From Cavia porcellus (lineage: Eukaryota > Chordata > Mammalia > Rodentia > Caviidae): a stretch of DNA of 64,000 bases. Location of the stretch: positions 2,377,701-2,441,700 of the forward strand of contig NW_026947514.1 in NCBI RefSeq assembly GCF_034190915.1, in the 5' to 3' direction. Every line of letters starts with the position of its first letter. Within the stretch, counting starts at the first letter, position 1. Positions 12,280 through 24,062 of this stretch are shown in pieces. The translations under genes and the position numbers were made by a program. Below the pieces are notes generated by a model. That model searched no databases. It was not told the DNA's origin and saw only the letters and a program-made list of their open reading frames with translations.

Positions 12280-15200
12280 CCATCCCTTGTAGGTTTCAAA
12301 CCCTTTCCTTTACTCATAATTTTCTGGTTATTCCAACCTGCCCCATTCCCCTCTTAGGTAGAAATCATCTCCAAAACCTCAATTTTTTAATTGAGGCTCT
12401 CCCCATGGCTCTCATACTTCAGGCCCAACCATTATATGCCACTACTTCAGCCACTCCCCGTCCCTCCTCCCTCACTGATCCTACAGTCTGGGATATCTCC
12501 AACCCTACTTGTGCCACCCAAGCCACTCTGGTGCTAATTCACCTCAAAAACCCTTCAGTTTCTCCTGCATTCCCCAATACTTAAAGCCCCTAAACACTAA
12601 AAGGGACTCAAACTTATAACCTATCACTTGTTAACCAATGCCTGTCTTAAGGTCACTACAACATCCCTTTTTTTTTCCCCTGTACTGAAATCCAATGGTT
12701 CCTATCACTTAGTTCCACATCTCAGAACCATTAACAATGTGCTGATGCCTGTTTACTCAGTGGTTCCAAACCTTGATACTATACTGTCTTGTATGCCCCT
12801 GTCTACCTCCCACTTTTCCATGTTAGACCCTAAAGGTACATTTTTCACCATCCCAATTGCCAAGATCTCTTCATTTTCACATGGACAGATCCAGACACCT
12901 TCCAATCTACATAGCTCACACGGACAGTCCTGCCCCAGGGTTCCGGGAACAGCCCTCCCTTCTGCAGCCAAGCCCTTGCTGCCAGCCTCGCAGCTTTCAG
13001 TCTCAAACCTGGCACTCTTCTGCAATACATAGATGTCTGTTCCCCATCTCATGCCCTAGCCATGCAACACACAGCTTCCCTTTTCAACTTTCAGGCTATA
13101 CATTCAGCGTGTCTCTCATCAAGGCGTAAACAGCTTCACCAAAGTCCAATATCTGGGGCTCATCCTCACCCCCGCCACCTGTTCCATAACCTCTGATTAC
13201 AAAGCCCTCCTCCATGACCTCCAGATGCCAACTACAAAGCAACAAGTTCTGTCCTTCCTGGGCCTAGCTAACTTCTTTTGCTTTTGGGTCCCTGCCTTTG
13301 CAACTCTAGCCAACCCCTCTCTGAAGGTCCAAGGATTCTCTGTCAGAGCCACTCCTCTACACTCTTTATTCTCTAAGCTAAAAGAAGCCCCTTCCTCATT
13401 CTTCCTAAGCCAACTCTTAATTGTACAAACTATCTCTCAGGATAATGCTGTAGGAGTTCTGGGACATAGAAAGGGACCTTCTTTCCAAGCAGTAGCCTGC
13501 CTCTCAAAACAGAAACATGGTAAATGGCTGCCCTCCCGATCTTCAGGCTCTTGCCTCAGTAGCCAAGTTAACACAACAGGCCGAAACGTTCACTTTAGGA
13601 CAATCGATCACAGTCCGCTCACTCCATCACCTAAAGGGCTTATTTCTCACAAACACTCAATGCCTTCATGATTCCTTCCTGCGTACAAATTCACTTAGTA
13701 CTCGTATAAAACCCCTCATTCGCTGTCTCTGCCAGCAATCCCCTCAGCACAGCCACTTTGCTTCCCACTTCTGATAAGACCCCTCACCACAACTGCACTG
13801 AGCTCCTAAAAATGACCCCTGTCCCCTTCCCCCACATCAACAGCACTTCTCTCCCTACAGCCTCGGACACATAGTTCATAGGTGGCAGCTCAATTGATAC
13901 AGACACTCAGAAAAAAGGGAGGATATGCTATAGGCAACGGTTCTCAGGTAATAGAGGCAAGTCCACTGCCCTCTGTGACACCTTCACAGAAAGCAGAATT
14001 CATTGCCTTTACATGGGCCTTCACTCTGACCAAAGACAAAATCATAAATATCTATACTGACTCAAACTATACATTTAGTGTCCTTCATGCCTAAACTGCC
14101 ATCTGGCAAGAAAGCGGTCTAATCACCACTCGAGGAACCCCATCACTAACACATCCCTCATCATCAAACTTCCAGAGGCAGCACAGCTCTCAGAAAGGAC
14201 AGCAGTGACTCACTGCAGGGGACACCAAGCACCATCAGATCCCATCTCTCAAGGCAACGCCTTTGCTGGCACACAGGCCAAACTCGCTGCACCACAGCCA
14301 TATCCCCCCAGCTTCTCTCCCTTACCCCAGCAGCCTGCCCCCACCTCAATACCCATCTATACAACTACAATTACTTCACAAACCGCCCACAGCCAAAACA
14401 CTCGCGATTTTCCAGGGATCAAAACTGCTCCTCCAGACAAATAGGCCTTAAACATGGTCACTAACTTTCACAACTGTGTTCATGTAGGCAGTCAAGCCTT
14501 CTATAACTCCCAGCTCCAGTCACCACTCGTCATTCTCTGAAAAACTTCTTCCCAGCAAGCCACTCACGACCATCATCTTTGCACTGAAACCTCTCCTCGG
14601 GGACACCCACCTCCTCCTTCTTCCCCAACTCACCCATTGCGGGGACACGCCTCAGTTGAAGACTGGCAGACAGACTTTCCACACGTGCCTAAACCCAAAA
14701 CCCTCAGATATCTCCTCACTTTCCTCCTCTCAGGATGGATAGAAGCCTTGCCCACAGCCCAAGAGACCACAGACACAGTTTCTACAGTTCTTATGCAACA
14801 GATTATTCCTTGACTTGGATTACCTCACACTGTGCAATCAATGGACCAGCTCCATCCAGATTACTCAACAAGTATCCTGCAGTCTAAGCATGACCTGGCA
14901 TTTACACACACCATACCACACACAATCTTCGGGAAAGGTAGAAAAGGAAAATGGTCTTCTAAAACACCTCACAAACCCATTCTAGATCATTCTACACCTA
15001 CCCTGGCCCCAACTCCTTTCACTAGCCCTCATCAACTTGGAGGGCTCCTCTAAAGCCCCTACTTTCCTAATCCTCTTGGAGCTCATGTGTGGTAGACCTT
15101 TTATACTCCACAGTGTTCTTACCCCACAAGCCCCTCCTCCTGTAGCCAATTAATCCCAATTTGTTCATTTCTCAGGCATTTACTGCAACAACACACTGAC

Positions 15201-15610
15201 CTGCGTTTCCCACAGCCCATAGATAACCCAAAACCAGAACCCCCTATACTATATCTCAGAATCTCCTAAGCCCACAGGACAACAACCTGAGAGGATGGGA
15301 CCACACTTAGTCCCCCTCACGACGCCAACAGCAGTCAAGGTTTCCTGTCTTCCTTCCTGGTTCCACATCATTCAAGCTCAACAGTGCCCTGACAACCCTG
15401 TGGCCCTTGGTGCTCCCTGTACTCTGTTACAGGCTCTGATAGAAGACTCCACACCCAATCTCGTCTCCTTCAGTCCACCAGCATCCGTTACCCACTCGGC
15501 TGTGACATGTCATCCTTCCACTGTCCCAATGGGTTTAAAGCCAGGAATCTTTTGTACAAACCATGATAATTATGTTTACTTAAATATCATCCTCTTAATT
15601 GACAAATTTT
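12280..15610 (+). pseudogene. ERV-A: protease end, RT, RNase H and integrase remnants
   Basis: Continues the protease interrupted at 2931, then RT with the loss of its frame in several places (LKSNGSYHLV near 12690, connection region near 13225-13330). RNase H is at about 13870-14095 (an IYTDSNY block near 14050) and integrase at about 14170-15400, ending in a C-terminal domain-like segment at 15300. A short env-like start may follow. No 3' LTR was seen, so the copy is truncated or deleted. Confidence 0.75.
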
Positions 15611-15628
15611 GAAATTTCATTGTAGTTT

Positions 15629-15718
15629 TCTTTTCCTTTTTTTTTGTACCAGGGATCGAATTCACAACCTTGCGCTTGCCAAGCAGGCTCTTGTGCTGCT
15701 AAGCTAAATCCCCGGCCC
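15629..15718 (-). mobile_element. tRNA-type SINE, antisense
   Basis: Inserted close to the 3' limit of ERV-A. Confidence 0.8.
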
Positions 15719-15800
15719 TTCTTTTTTCTTTTTATCCTTGAAATAAAATGGATTTGGAAAAATATTTTTTTAAATTACCCATAATGTGGCACATAATTTG

Positions 15801-15906
15801 TTTTTTTTTTGTTTTTTTTTTTTTGTTTTTTTTGTACCAGGGATCAAACTCATGACCTAGCACTTGTGAGGCAGGCACTCATGCCACTGAGCTAAATCCC
15901 TGGCTC
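15801..15906 (-). mobile_element. tRNA-type SINE, antisense
   Basis: Long interrupted T tail; flanks TGTGGCACAT / TGTGGCCCAT suggest a decayed target duplication. Confidence 0.82.
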
Positions 15907-16119
15907 TTGTGGCCCATCATTTAAGGCCTTCTTTTATCCTACATTTTACCATTCTGAACATTGGTAGCTCACACGTCCTAGAGAGCTAAGTGAGTTCAGC
16001 TCTCTGAGAGCCTGAGGCAGGAGGATTACTTGAGCTCAGGAGCCTGGGCCACACAATGAGACTGTCTAAAATAATTTTTTAAAGCAAACAACACAATGGA
16101 AAAAAACAAAGTACTTCCA

Positions 16120-16330
16120 AGAGTGACAGTTCATCTTGATTTTTCCCGGGATCAACTTGAGTGTCCTGGATTAATAAAGCAAACCTAGTTTAAGACAGCA
16201 CCTCGCTCTTCTGGGTGTGTCTGGGTAGGAGAATGGGTAACACATTTTTGCCCTGGAGCAGGTACTAGACTGAAACCGTAGGCAATGAATCAGACCTCCG
16301 AAGTGGCGAATGTCAGGTTTCTGTCCAGCA
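16120..16330 (+). mobile_element. hAT-Charlie-like (URR1-type) fragment
   Basis: CAGTTCATCTTGAT, GATCAACTTGAGTGTCCTGG and TCTGGGTGTGTCTGGGTAGG recall the 5' half of the rodent URR1 non-autonomous DNA transposon. Assigned from memory. Confidence 0.45.
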
Positions 16331-17035
16331 GTGGACACGGACTGATGCAGCCAGAAACCAACAAGACAGACCCCTCCTATACACGGTATGGGCTGCTGGG
16401 CTCCAGTGACCTCTCAACCACAGGTGTGCCCTGCTCTAGAACATGACTAAACACTCCTGGCCAAGCCAAAATGAGCCCTCCCTCCCTTAGAAGAGTAAGT
16501 AAAAATGAAATAGTGTGCAGGCACTGTGTTTTTCCCCCAAGTATTAGAGATTGAGTCCAGGACCTTTGCTTGGACTCTGTGGCCAGCCCTTCTTGTTTTT
16601 TATTTTGAGATAGCTGTCTCAACCTTGTGATCCTTCTGCCTCAGCCTCCCAGAGTGCTGGGGTTATAGGTATGCCCCCCTGACACCCAGCAAGATAAAAT
16701 ATTTTCAGTTAGAACACATGGTGCTGGCAGTGGTGAAAACCAGCACAAGCTCAACAGAGGACAGTTGGGCAGTAACTAATAACAGAAGGTGAGCCAGGTG
16801 TAACAGTGCTCACCTGTATCCCAGCACTAAGGGAGGCTGAGGCAAGAGGATTGCAAGTTTAGTCCTTGGAGTTTTGTCTTCTGTTAGACTCATGTTTACT
16901 CTTGAGAATATTTCCAATTTTGGTGGGATTTCTTTCACTTTACAATTTAAAAATTCTATTGAATTATTAACTATCATTTTATGAGTTTTTTTTATTAAAT
17001 AATGAGTACTTAACCATAAAAAAATCACAAAAATA

Positions 17036-17140
17036 GGGGCTGGGGATTTAGCTTAGTGGCATAAGCACTTGCCTTGCAAGCAGGCAGTCGTGAGTTCAAT
17101 CCCCGGTACAGATAAAAAGGAAAAAGACAAAAAAAAAAAA
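17036..17140 (+). mobile_element. tRNA-Ala-type SINE
   Basis: Target duplication around AAAAATCACAAAAATA on both sides. Confidence 0.9.
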
Positions 17141-17170
17141 ACTAAAAAATCACAAAAATAAAGAATTGAG

Positions 17171-17250
17171 GTCCAGGGATATAGCTCAGTGGCACAGCAC
17201 CTGCCTGGCAAAAACACAAGGTTGGATGTTTAATCCCCAGTATCAAAGAT
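17171..17250 (+). mobile_element. ID-like SINE, old
   Basis: Starts 30 bases after the preceding SINE; anticodon arm decayed to GCCTGGCAAAAACAC. Confidence 0.65.
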
Positions 17251-17424
17251 AGAAATAAAAATAAAACAGAGAGTTTTTAATATTTATTGTTTATTAAAAA
17301 GCATCAAAGTTTTGAGCATAGATTGTTTTTTGGTGCAAAAAATCCAAAAAAGAACATCAGAATTAATTCCCATATAAACTACAACAAAAATACCATTAGA
17401 ACACTACAAAAAAATCTCTATTTC

Positions 17425-17513
17425 GGGGCTGGGGATTTAGCTCAGTGGCATAAGCACCTGCCTTGCAAGCAGGCAGTCGTGAGTTCGATCTCCGGTATCA
17501 ATTAAAAAAAAAA
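17425..17513 (+). mobile_element. tRNA-Ala-type SINE
   Basis: Target duplication TCTCTATTTC. Confidence 0.9.
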
Positions 17514-17639
17514 GTCTCTATTTCAGTGATCACATCTGAGGCAGTCTGACACATGACACCACACGATTCATACACATACATCGCTCACACTCACCCAGCA
17601 CACATCTTGTGCTTTCCTGGCCTTTCTGTAGGATGTACC

Positions 17640-17850
17640 TGTCATCTCAGGAGTCCTCTTGCTCTGCCAGGAGGCTCTCATACAGTATGTGGTTAGCAGG
17701 AACATAAAATAGCAACTACTAAATAATATGGACTGTGCGTTTAGAAAACACATCAACATTTTTATATCAGTTGTGCACTTCTTTACAGAACCTAAAAGAT
17801 ATCATAAATAAATTTCTGTGTGAAAAAAAAATTTTCTGTGTGAACTACAG
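17640..17850. repeat. Local repeat, related to 19085-19285
   Basis: Shares order and blocks with 19085-19285: TTAGCAGG, AATA, CATCAACNTTTTNATATCA-like, ACAGAACCTAAAAGATATCAT against ACAAAACCTAAAAGATAACAT, TATGTGAA/TGTGTGAA. Confidence 0.45.
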
Positions 17851-17860
17851 TGATGAGAGG

Positions 17861-17955
17861 TTTTTTGTTTTGTTTTGTTTTGGTACCTGGAATCAAACTC
17901 AGGACCTCGTGCCTGCCAGACAGGTGCTTGTGCTGCTGAGCTAAATCTCCAGCCA
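17861..17955 (-). mobile_element. ID-like SINE, antisense
   Basis: TTTTG-rich tail, then GGTACCTGGAATCAAACTC, the antisense B box. Confidence 0.75.
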
Positions 17956-18093
17956 TGATCTATGACAAGAATGCCAATAAAATTCTATCACAAAAATTTG
18001 CTTCACCTGTCAACACTCAAGACAGTCTTCACATGTGACCACTGCATGTCCCATGTTCCCAGCTCGCTTACACTGACAGCATGTGTGCTGCAC

Positions 18094-18975
18094 TCAGGGT
18101 TTTGCAAGGAGAACAAGACAACACAGGACACAGAATTGATAGTGTTATTTATCACGGTCAGCCAAGGAGTCAAATACGAAGAAAGTGCAGGAAATCTGTC
18201 CACAGTACCAAAGACCTAGAAAATCTAGCTGAGGCCTGGATCCCATGGCAATGTCCTGCATGATTCGGATGAAGACCTAGAGCCCATGACAGTGCCTAGA
18301 GCTCATGACAACTGAAGGCCTAGAGCCCATGACAATGATTCATGCAAGTCTGCTTAATGGATCTGTGCTGGGAAGACCTCAAAATCAGTGGTGCAATCTA
18401 GCAAGTCTGTGCCTTTGGGCGATGGATCTGTGCCAGCAGGCTGAGGTTCTGCACTGGAGCCAGGAAGTAACAAAGTGAGAACCAGAGCTCCCCCGAAAAG
18501 TACCACAGCCATCCTCAGCCACACGGTCCCGAGCTCCTCCGAAGATGAGAACAGCCCAGTTCATATCAGGAAGCCAGCGTGAAGAGCTTCTCCTAGAGAC
18601 TGAACAGCACACATCTCCCCCTCCAGAGCCAGGAAGTGATGCTCAATGTAAGGACCAGAGCTCCCCAAAGTGAACTGCAGCCATTCTCAGCGACAACAAA
18701 GGTCCTGAGCTCTTCTGAGGATGAGAACAACCGAGTTCATGTCAGGAAATAAGCTTGACAGCTCCTCCAAGAGAACCCAGGGCGACAGGAGAACCCACCG
18801 CACCACGGAGAACTAACTACTCCCTCTCCAGGTCTCCTTTTCATGCTGGCCACAGTCCTCAGGTGGGCCACCCACACCCAGCACCACGCTGATGCAGTTC
18901 AGCTGGTGTTTAAACTGCCCATCAGTTTCAATCCACCACAACGTGTGCTTAGCTTTTCTTTCCTACATGGCAGTC
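18094..18975. repeat. Unclassified interspersed element, copy 1
   Basis: Matches 43235-43985 over most of its length in the same order: GCAGGAAATCT, GGATCTGTGC, ACCACAGCCATCCTCAGC, GAGCTCCTC, CTCAGGTGG, CACGCTGATG. This copy contains an internal tandem duplication (about 18440-18610 repeated at 18615-18790). It may be a rodent LTR; class not recognised. Confidence 0.65.
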
Positions 18976-18998
18976 TTGGCATTGCTCTTCTCCAATTT

Positions 18999-19086
18999 GG
19001 TTTTGGTTTGGTTTTGTACCTGGGATCAAACTCGCGACCTTGTGCTTGCCAGGCAGGCGCTGTGCCACTGAGCTAAGTCCCTGGCC
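18999..19086 (-). mobile_element. ID-like SINE, antisense
   Basis: Marks the right edge of the unclassified element copy 1. Confidence 0.78.
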
Positions 19087-19285
19087 TCTCCTGTTCTGTC
19101 AGGAGCTTCCTACTGTATTGTCCAACATGCACTTAGCAGGGAAAGAAGATGTCAATAAAATATCAAATACATAACGCGTGTCTAGAATAGACAACCTTTT
19201 CACATCAACTGTGTAACTGCTTACAAAACCTAAAAGATAACATCAAAAAATAAAAACCTATGTGAAGGACAGTGTAAACACAGGG
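19085..19285. repeat. Local repeat, related to 17640-17850
   Basis: Second copy, on the other side of the unclassified element at 18094-18975. The pair may be parts of one older element split by insertions. Confidence 0.45.
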
Positions 19286-19399
19286 TCTACCACAGAAATA
19301 AGCACTGTTTCAGCTGTCACACCCAAGGTTTATTGCTATACAAATAAGGACCTGATGGCTGATTCCAGGATAAACGTCTACACTGAAAGCATCATGTCT

Positions 19400-20010
19400 T
19401 CCCACCTGTAAGAGCATAAGCTTTTATGCCATGTTTTGACCCACACTTTTCCATAAGTCTTTTTGATTCCTGCAATCGCCATGAGAAACCTAGGCACCGC
19501 AGTCCTATGACTGCTTTCAGTTCAGCTCGTGAGGTGTCATGAATAACTCTTGAATATGGCTATTGGTGCATACAGAGCATTTTACCTGCATTTCAGCCTT
19601 TATGCATTTCACAGCGTCTTGTAGCATTTAGTCTGTTCCAGTTTCCAGCACTGAATGCCAGTGCTGCAATTCTGTCCAATACATTTCACTCTGCCAAGTC
19701 CCTCACTATATTTTCGGGCCTGGTTTTAACACTGAGTCAGTACAGGTGGTCATGTGGCCATTCCACAACATTTTGACTAGTGGAATACGCACTCACACTG
19801 CTGCTTTCTTCCTCATCTGAATCAAGGAGGCCTGCACCCCTGTGCCTGTATCAGTCGATTCTTGCTCCATTTCACTGTCCCAGATGTATGTCCGATGTCT
19901 GTCATCATCACTGTCATCACCCCCACCCACACCACTCTTCCTCTGTGAAAGCTCGTGTTTTACCACAGGGGATCGTTTTCATCATCCACGCGTGAGGAAT
20001 CTCATGGTTC
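19400..20010 (-). pseudogene. Possible degenerate coding-derived sequence, unidentified
   Basis: The minus strand contains coding-like stretches such as DDSDDDRHRTYIWDSEMEQE (near 19870-19935) and DSDEEESSSVSAYSTSQNVVE (near 19770-19830) in different frames, separated by stops. It could be a processed pseudogene of an acidic protein, or chance. I do not recognise the parent. Confidence 0.25.
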
Positions 20011-20990
20011 ACTTCTGACCTCCAAAACTTGCAAATCGCTTTTCATGTGTCATTGTACTTAAGTGGACTACTTCTATCAGAAAAATTGAAAGAAAACTAT
20101 TTTTTTAACAAATCCTAGAGTGGTGTGGGTCTATTGAACTCTTCAGGATGCTCAGGTAAACATGCAAACCCAGCTAGACAGAGCATAGCGGTGGGTCCTG
20201 GTCTCATTTCACCACTTTAGCACATGTGCAGACTCCTTACCATTCCTCATATCAAGTGGGTAAGCACACAGATCTCTTGCTTTCCTGGGGAAAGGTGCTG
20301 AGGCACCCAGACAGCTACTATAAGGCTCTAAGTACAAATTTACGGAAGAAAAGTAAAGGATGGGTCCGCTGGACCCAGGTTTATGCCCTTACTCTTGGGC
20401 AATTTAAGGAGACCTTGTCTCAAATAGGAAACAAAACAGGTTGAGGTACTTCAGTGGTAGAGCACCCCAGGGCCTGAGCCCCGGGATTTGTCCAGCAACT
20501 CCGTCTCCTGGGTTCATCCTGCATACATCCTTGCCAGTCCAGATGCCTACACTCTTTCCTTGCAGAATCTGGAAGCTTCTCCTCCTCTGGAAAAGGCAAA
20601 ACAAAGGACCTCTGTGCAGGGGATCTGAGGCCAGAGTAAGGCAGGAATAGTCACAGAAGCGAGGATTAAGCAAGCACGGGGTTATTGACAGTGGGACCCC
20701 CGGTTTTTGCCCTCCTCTGTGCTGCTACCCATTTACTCCCCAAGAAGACATTTGAGATTCTTTTCCAGAGCATCTGACATTTCCCAAGAAACAGTATAGA
20801 AAGTTCCCCTACAAACTGCCCTGTTCATTCTCTGCAGAGAATCCCAGAATCTAAAACTTGCAAGTTACGTACTCAGGTCTTCCAAAGACCTTAAGTCCTC
20901 TACTCTTTTTATTTTTATCTGTTTATTTAGTCTTCTACTGTTAGTAATAAACAGACACAAAGTATTATTATATGACTGAGAAATATCCCT
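20010..20990. other. No gene seen
   Basis: Intergenic; an ID-like remnant (GTACTTCAGTGGTAGAGCACC) near 20444 is the only recognisable feature. Confidence 0.5.
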
Positions 20991-21000
20991 AACTCTGACC

Positions 21001-21080
21001 TTTTTTTTGGTACTGGGAATCAAACTCATGACCTTGCACTTGCCAGGCAGGTGCTATGCCCCTGAGCTATATCCCTGGCC
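21001..21080 (-). mobile_element. ID-like SINE, antisense
   Basis: Short T tail, GGTACTGGGAATCAAACTCA; diverged. Confidence 0.75.
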
Positions 21081-21124
21081 TATGTGACTTTTAGAGATCA
21101 AAATGAATGGACAGAAAAACCAAC

Positions 21125-21245
21125 ATTGGCCAGATGTAGTGGTGCACACCTGTACTCCCAGCTCCACGGGAGACTGAGGCAGGAGATTTGCCAATTCATG
21201 GCCAGCCTGGGCAACACAGCAAGAGCCTGTCTCAAAAATAAACAA
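21125..21245 (+). mobile_element. B1-type SINE
   Basis: GGCCAGATGTAGTGGTGCAC to GAGCCTGTCTCAAAAA. Confidence 0.82.
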
Positions 21246-21252
21246 TAGTAAG

Positions 21253-21345
21253 GGCTGGGAGGGCAGCTTAGCGACACAGCACTTGCCCAGCAGGGACATG
21301 GTCACGGGTTTGATTCCCAGCCAAAAAACCAAAACAAAACAAAAA
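21253..21345 (+). mobile_element. ID-like SINE
   Basis: Diverged GGGCTGGGAGGGCAGCTTAG, B box GGTTTGATTCCC. Confidence 0.65.
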
Positions 21346-21556
21346 AAGGTAGCAGGAATAAAAACACGAGAAGGGTTGGAAAAACAAAACTGAGGCAATC
21401 TCCCAGAAGGAGTGAGCACTAGGGTAAGAGAAATCCTAGAAGAACCAAGATAGGGGAGAGGACGTCCTAAGAGGTTCGACACCCAGCTACCGAAACAAAA
21501 GCAATCAAAAATAAAACAAGCAGCTGATACCAGAAATTGGAGCTTCCGTGCTTGGT

Positions 21557-21569
21557 GGGGGGGGGGGGG
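21557..21569. repeat. Poly-G run
   Basis: Thirteen consecutive G bases. Confidence 0.95.
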
Positions 21570-21839
21570 AGCTAGGAAATGGTGAAAGGAGATCTCGGAG
21601 AGCTAGCTCGGCGCTAGATATTAGGGCATCCAGTTCAAGACAGCCCTGCCAGTGTCACAGCGGTGCCCAAGAACTGCCTTAAGCCAGGCCTGGTGGCGCC
21701 CACTTGTCATCCCAGCACTTTCAAGTCAGGGTCTCGCTGCTCAGCCGGGGCAGGCTGCAGCAGTCCTGCCTCAGCCTCCGGGTGCAGGCTCAGAGGCTTG
21801 CTGCACCACGCCCAGCTCCGCCCTTGCAGCTGAAAGCTG

Positions 21840-22400
21840 CCGCAGTGAGGGGACCCCGCCGGGTCAGCAGAGGGCGGAGGCGCGGGAAACAGGCCCGCGC
21901 CAGGAGCCTTGGAATCGCGCCCGGCGCATCAGCTCCTGCAGCGCTGAACCGCTAGACCTCGCGCCGGTCATGCGGTCAACCAGAGGCGCGCGTGTGCACC
22001 TACAGGTTGCACCTCTCGGCCTAGGCGGCACTGCTGCCATCTAAGGCTCGCTGCTCCCTGCTGCCCTCCTCGTGCGTGGTCGCCAGCCCCACCACCTGGC
22101 AAGCGAACTCTCCCGCAGGCGCCGGCTCGGTGTGGGCCGAGTTATGCACGGGTGTCCGAGGAGCCCACCAGGAGCGGGTCGTGCTAGAAACACAGGTGGG
22201 GAGCGACCTCGGGAGCCTGACCTCAAGCCCCCGGCGTGACTTGTTTTCCCGGAAGCCGTCAGTGTAGCGCGGCTCCGCTGCCTCCTCCTACAGCGCAGTG
22301 CGCGCTGGCCAAGGGCCTCCCTTTGCTTTGCTTCTGCAAAGAGGTGTGGGCCCAGCAACCGCCCAGAGGGCAGCAAGGGGCTGGCCGCGGTGCATGTGCA
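21840..22400. promoter_or_regulatory. CpG-rich patch, possible distant promoter
   Basis: CpG-dense, non-repetitive stretch (CGCGCCCGGCGCATCAGC, GCGCGGCTCCGCTGCC) about 25 kb upstream of HSP90AA1, bordered by a B1-like SINE. No splice donor with a credible coding exon was recognised on either strand. It contains GTCAGCAGAGGGCGGAG (21864-21880) resembling a CTCF core. Confidence 0.4.
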
Positions 22401-22582
22401 CGCCACAGCCTAAATATTTTCATACGTCCTTCCCCCTACATCCGCAGCCCTTTTTTTTGTTTTTATTTTGAGACAGGATCACACTACGGTCTTGCTAAAT
22501 TGCTGATTGCCCAGACTGAGTTAGAATTTGCAGTCCTCCTGCCTCAGCCTCCTCAAGTGCTGAGGTTATCTAGTATTGGCTT

Positions 22583-22599
22583 TATTCTTTCTTTTCTTT

Positions 22600-22651
<52 letters not shown>
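22583..22651. repeat. (TTTC)n microsatellite
   Basis: About 15 CTTT units, imperfect at the left end, next to an antisense SINE. Confidence 0.95.
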
Positions 22652-22811
22652 GTGTGCTGGGGATGGAACCCATGCCATCCGGTGTGCCAACACTTGACCT
22701 CCTAGCTACATCTCTGGTCCCATGTTTTATTCTTACTGTTCTAGGTCTGTATTTTACATACTGTCGTGTGTGTGTAGATATATGTGTCCATGAATCATCT
22801 CACAGTTTTAA

Positions 22812-22898
22812 TTTTTTTGGCAGGGGTACCAGGCATTGAACTCAGGACCTTGCACTTGCCAGGTAGGTGCTATGCCCCTGAGCTATGTTCCTGGCCAC
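22812..22898 (-). mobile_element. ID-like SINE, antisense
   Basis: GGTACCAGGCATTGAACTCA to GAGCTATGTTCCTGGCC. Confidence 0.72.
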
Positions 22899-23904
22899 TA
22901 TTTTAAAAAGTAGAAAATACAGTAATCAAACACCATGAGGTTGTCTCGAATTAGCACACATTAAAGTTTGATATGACTGGGAACTGTAGCTCAGTGAGCT
23001 TGGGCTCAGTACGCTGAAAACCATCTTCAAACAGCACCAACAAAGAGAAGGAAAAAGAAAGAAAGAAAGAGTCTGGTAGTGGACTAGGACGTCATTCGGT
23101 GGTAGAGCACTTGCCTAGGGTGGCAAAGCCAGCACTTCAAGCTGGGGTGTAGCAAGGGGTCAGCGCTTCCTAGCATGCTGAGGACCTGGGTTCCATCTCC
23201 AGCACCACAGATAAAAATGAGCCAGGCACAGTGATGCACGCCTGTCATCCCAGCGCTCTGGGAGGCTGACGCAGGAAGATGGCAAGTTCAAACCCATGCT
23301 GGGTGTGGGGATGTAGCTCTGTGGAAAGGCCCTGGGTTCAATCCCCTCTCACGCACATACAAGCATCTTCAAAAAGTTGATGAGAATATACATTTTTGGT
23401 TTTGTTTGTTTGAGACAGGATCACTGTCTCATTGTTTTCCTGTGTCATTCGGGTTGGCCTTAAACTCACTGTGGCCTCCAACTCGAGCCAATCAATCTTG
23501 TCTCAGCCTCCCAAGTGCTGGGATCAGAGACATATGCCACCCCCACAGTGAGAATATAAATTGAGGTAAACGTTTTAGAATATGATTTTACATTTTCTGT
23601 GAAAAGTTTAAATCCATAGACTAAATCTATAAGAAAATCCAAGTCTTTTCCAAAAGATTCAAACCAATCCCTCACCAAAGAGCATTACCATAGCCAGTGA
23701 GCATATGAAAAGGTCCGCACTGTCGTTGCTCAGCTGGGTAATGCAAATTAAAACCATTCCCACCCAAACAGTTCACATGAGAAGCACTGAAAACCACCCA
23801 TAGCCCCACCACTGGGAGGCTGAGGCAGGAGGATGGCAATTCTGAGCCCAGCCTGGACAGCTCAGTGATTTAGCAAGATCTTGTCTCAAAATAAAAAAGG
23901 GCAA

Positions 23905-24062
23905 GCCACGTGTGGTGGCGCATGACTGCAATCCCAGAACTCAGGAAGCTGAGGCAGGAGGATCATTGCGAGCTCGAGACCAGCCTGGGCTGACAAAGTG
24001 AGCTCATGGCCTGCCCGAACTGCAGAGAGAGACCCTGTCTCAAAAAGACCTAAAAATATAAA
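23905..24062 (+). mobile_element. B1-type SINE with internal duplication
   Basis: CACGTGTGGTGGCGCATGAC to GACCCTGTCTCAAAAAG; another B1 fragment precedes it at 23795. Confidence 0.82.

Noticed and set aside
17425..17513. tRNA-Ala gene
   Set aside because: The anticodon arm is intact, but the acceptor and T stems do not pair and every copy has an A-rich tail and target duplication. These are SINEs, not tRNA genes.
21652..22406. Overlapping 120-130-codon frames in the CpG-rich patch
   Set aside because: Frames occur on both strands with no recognisable protein and start inside a B1-like SINE.
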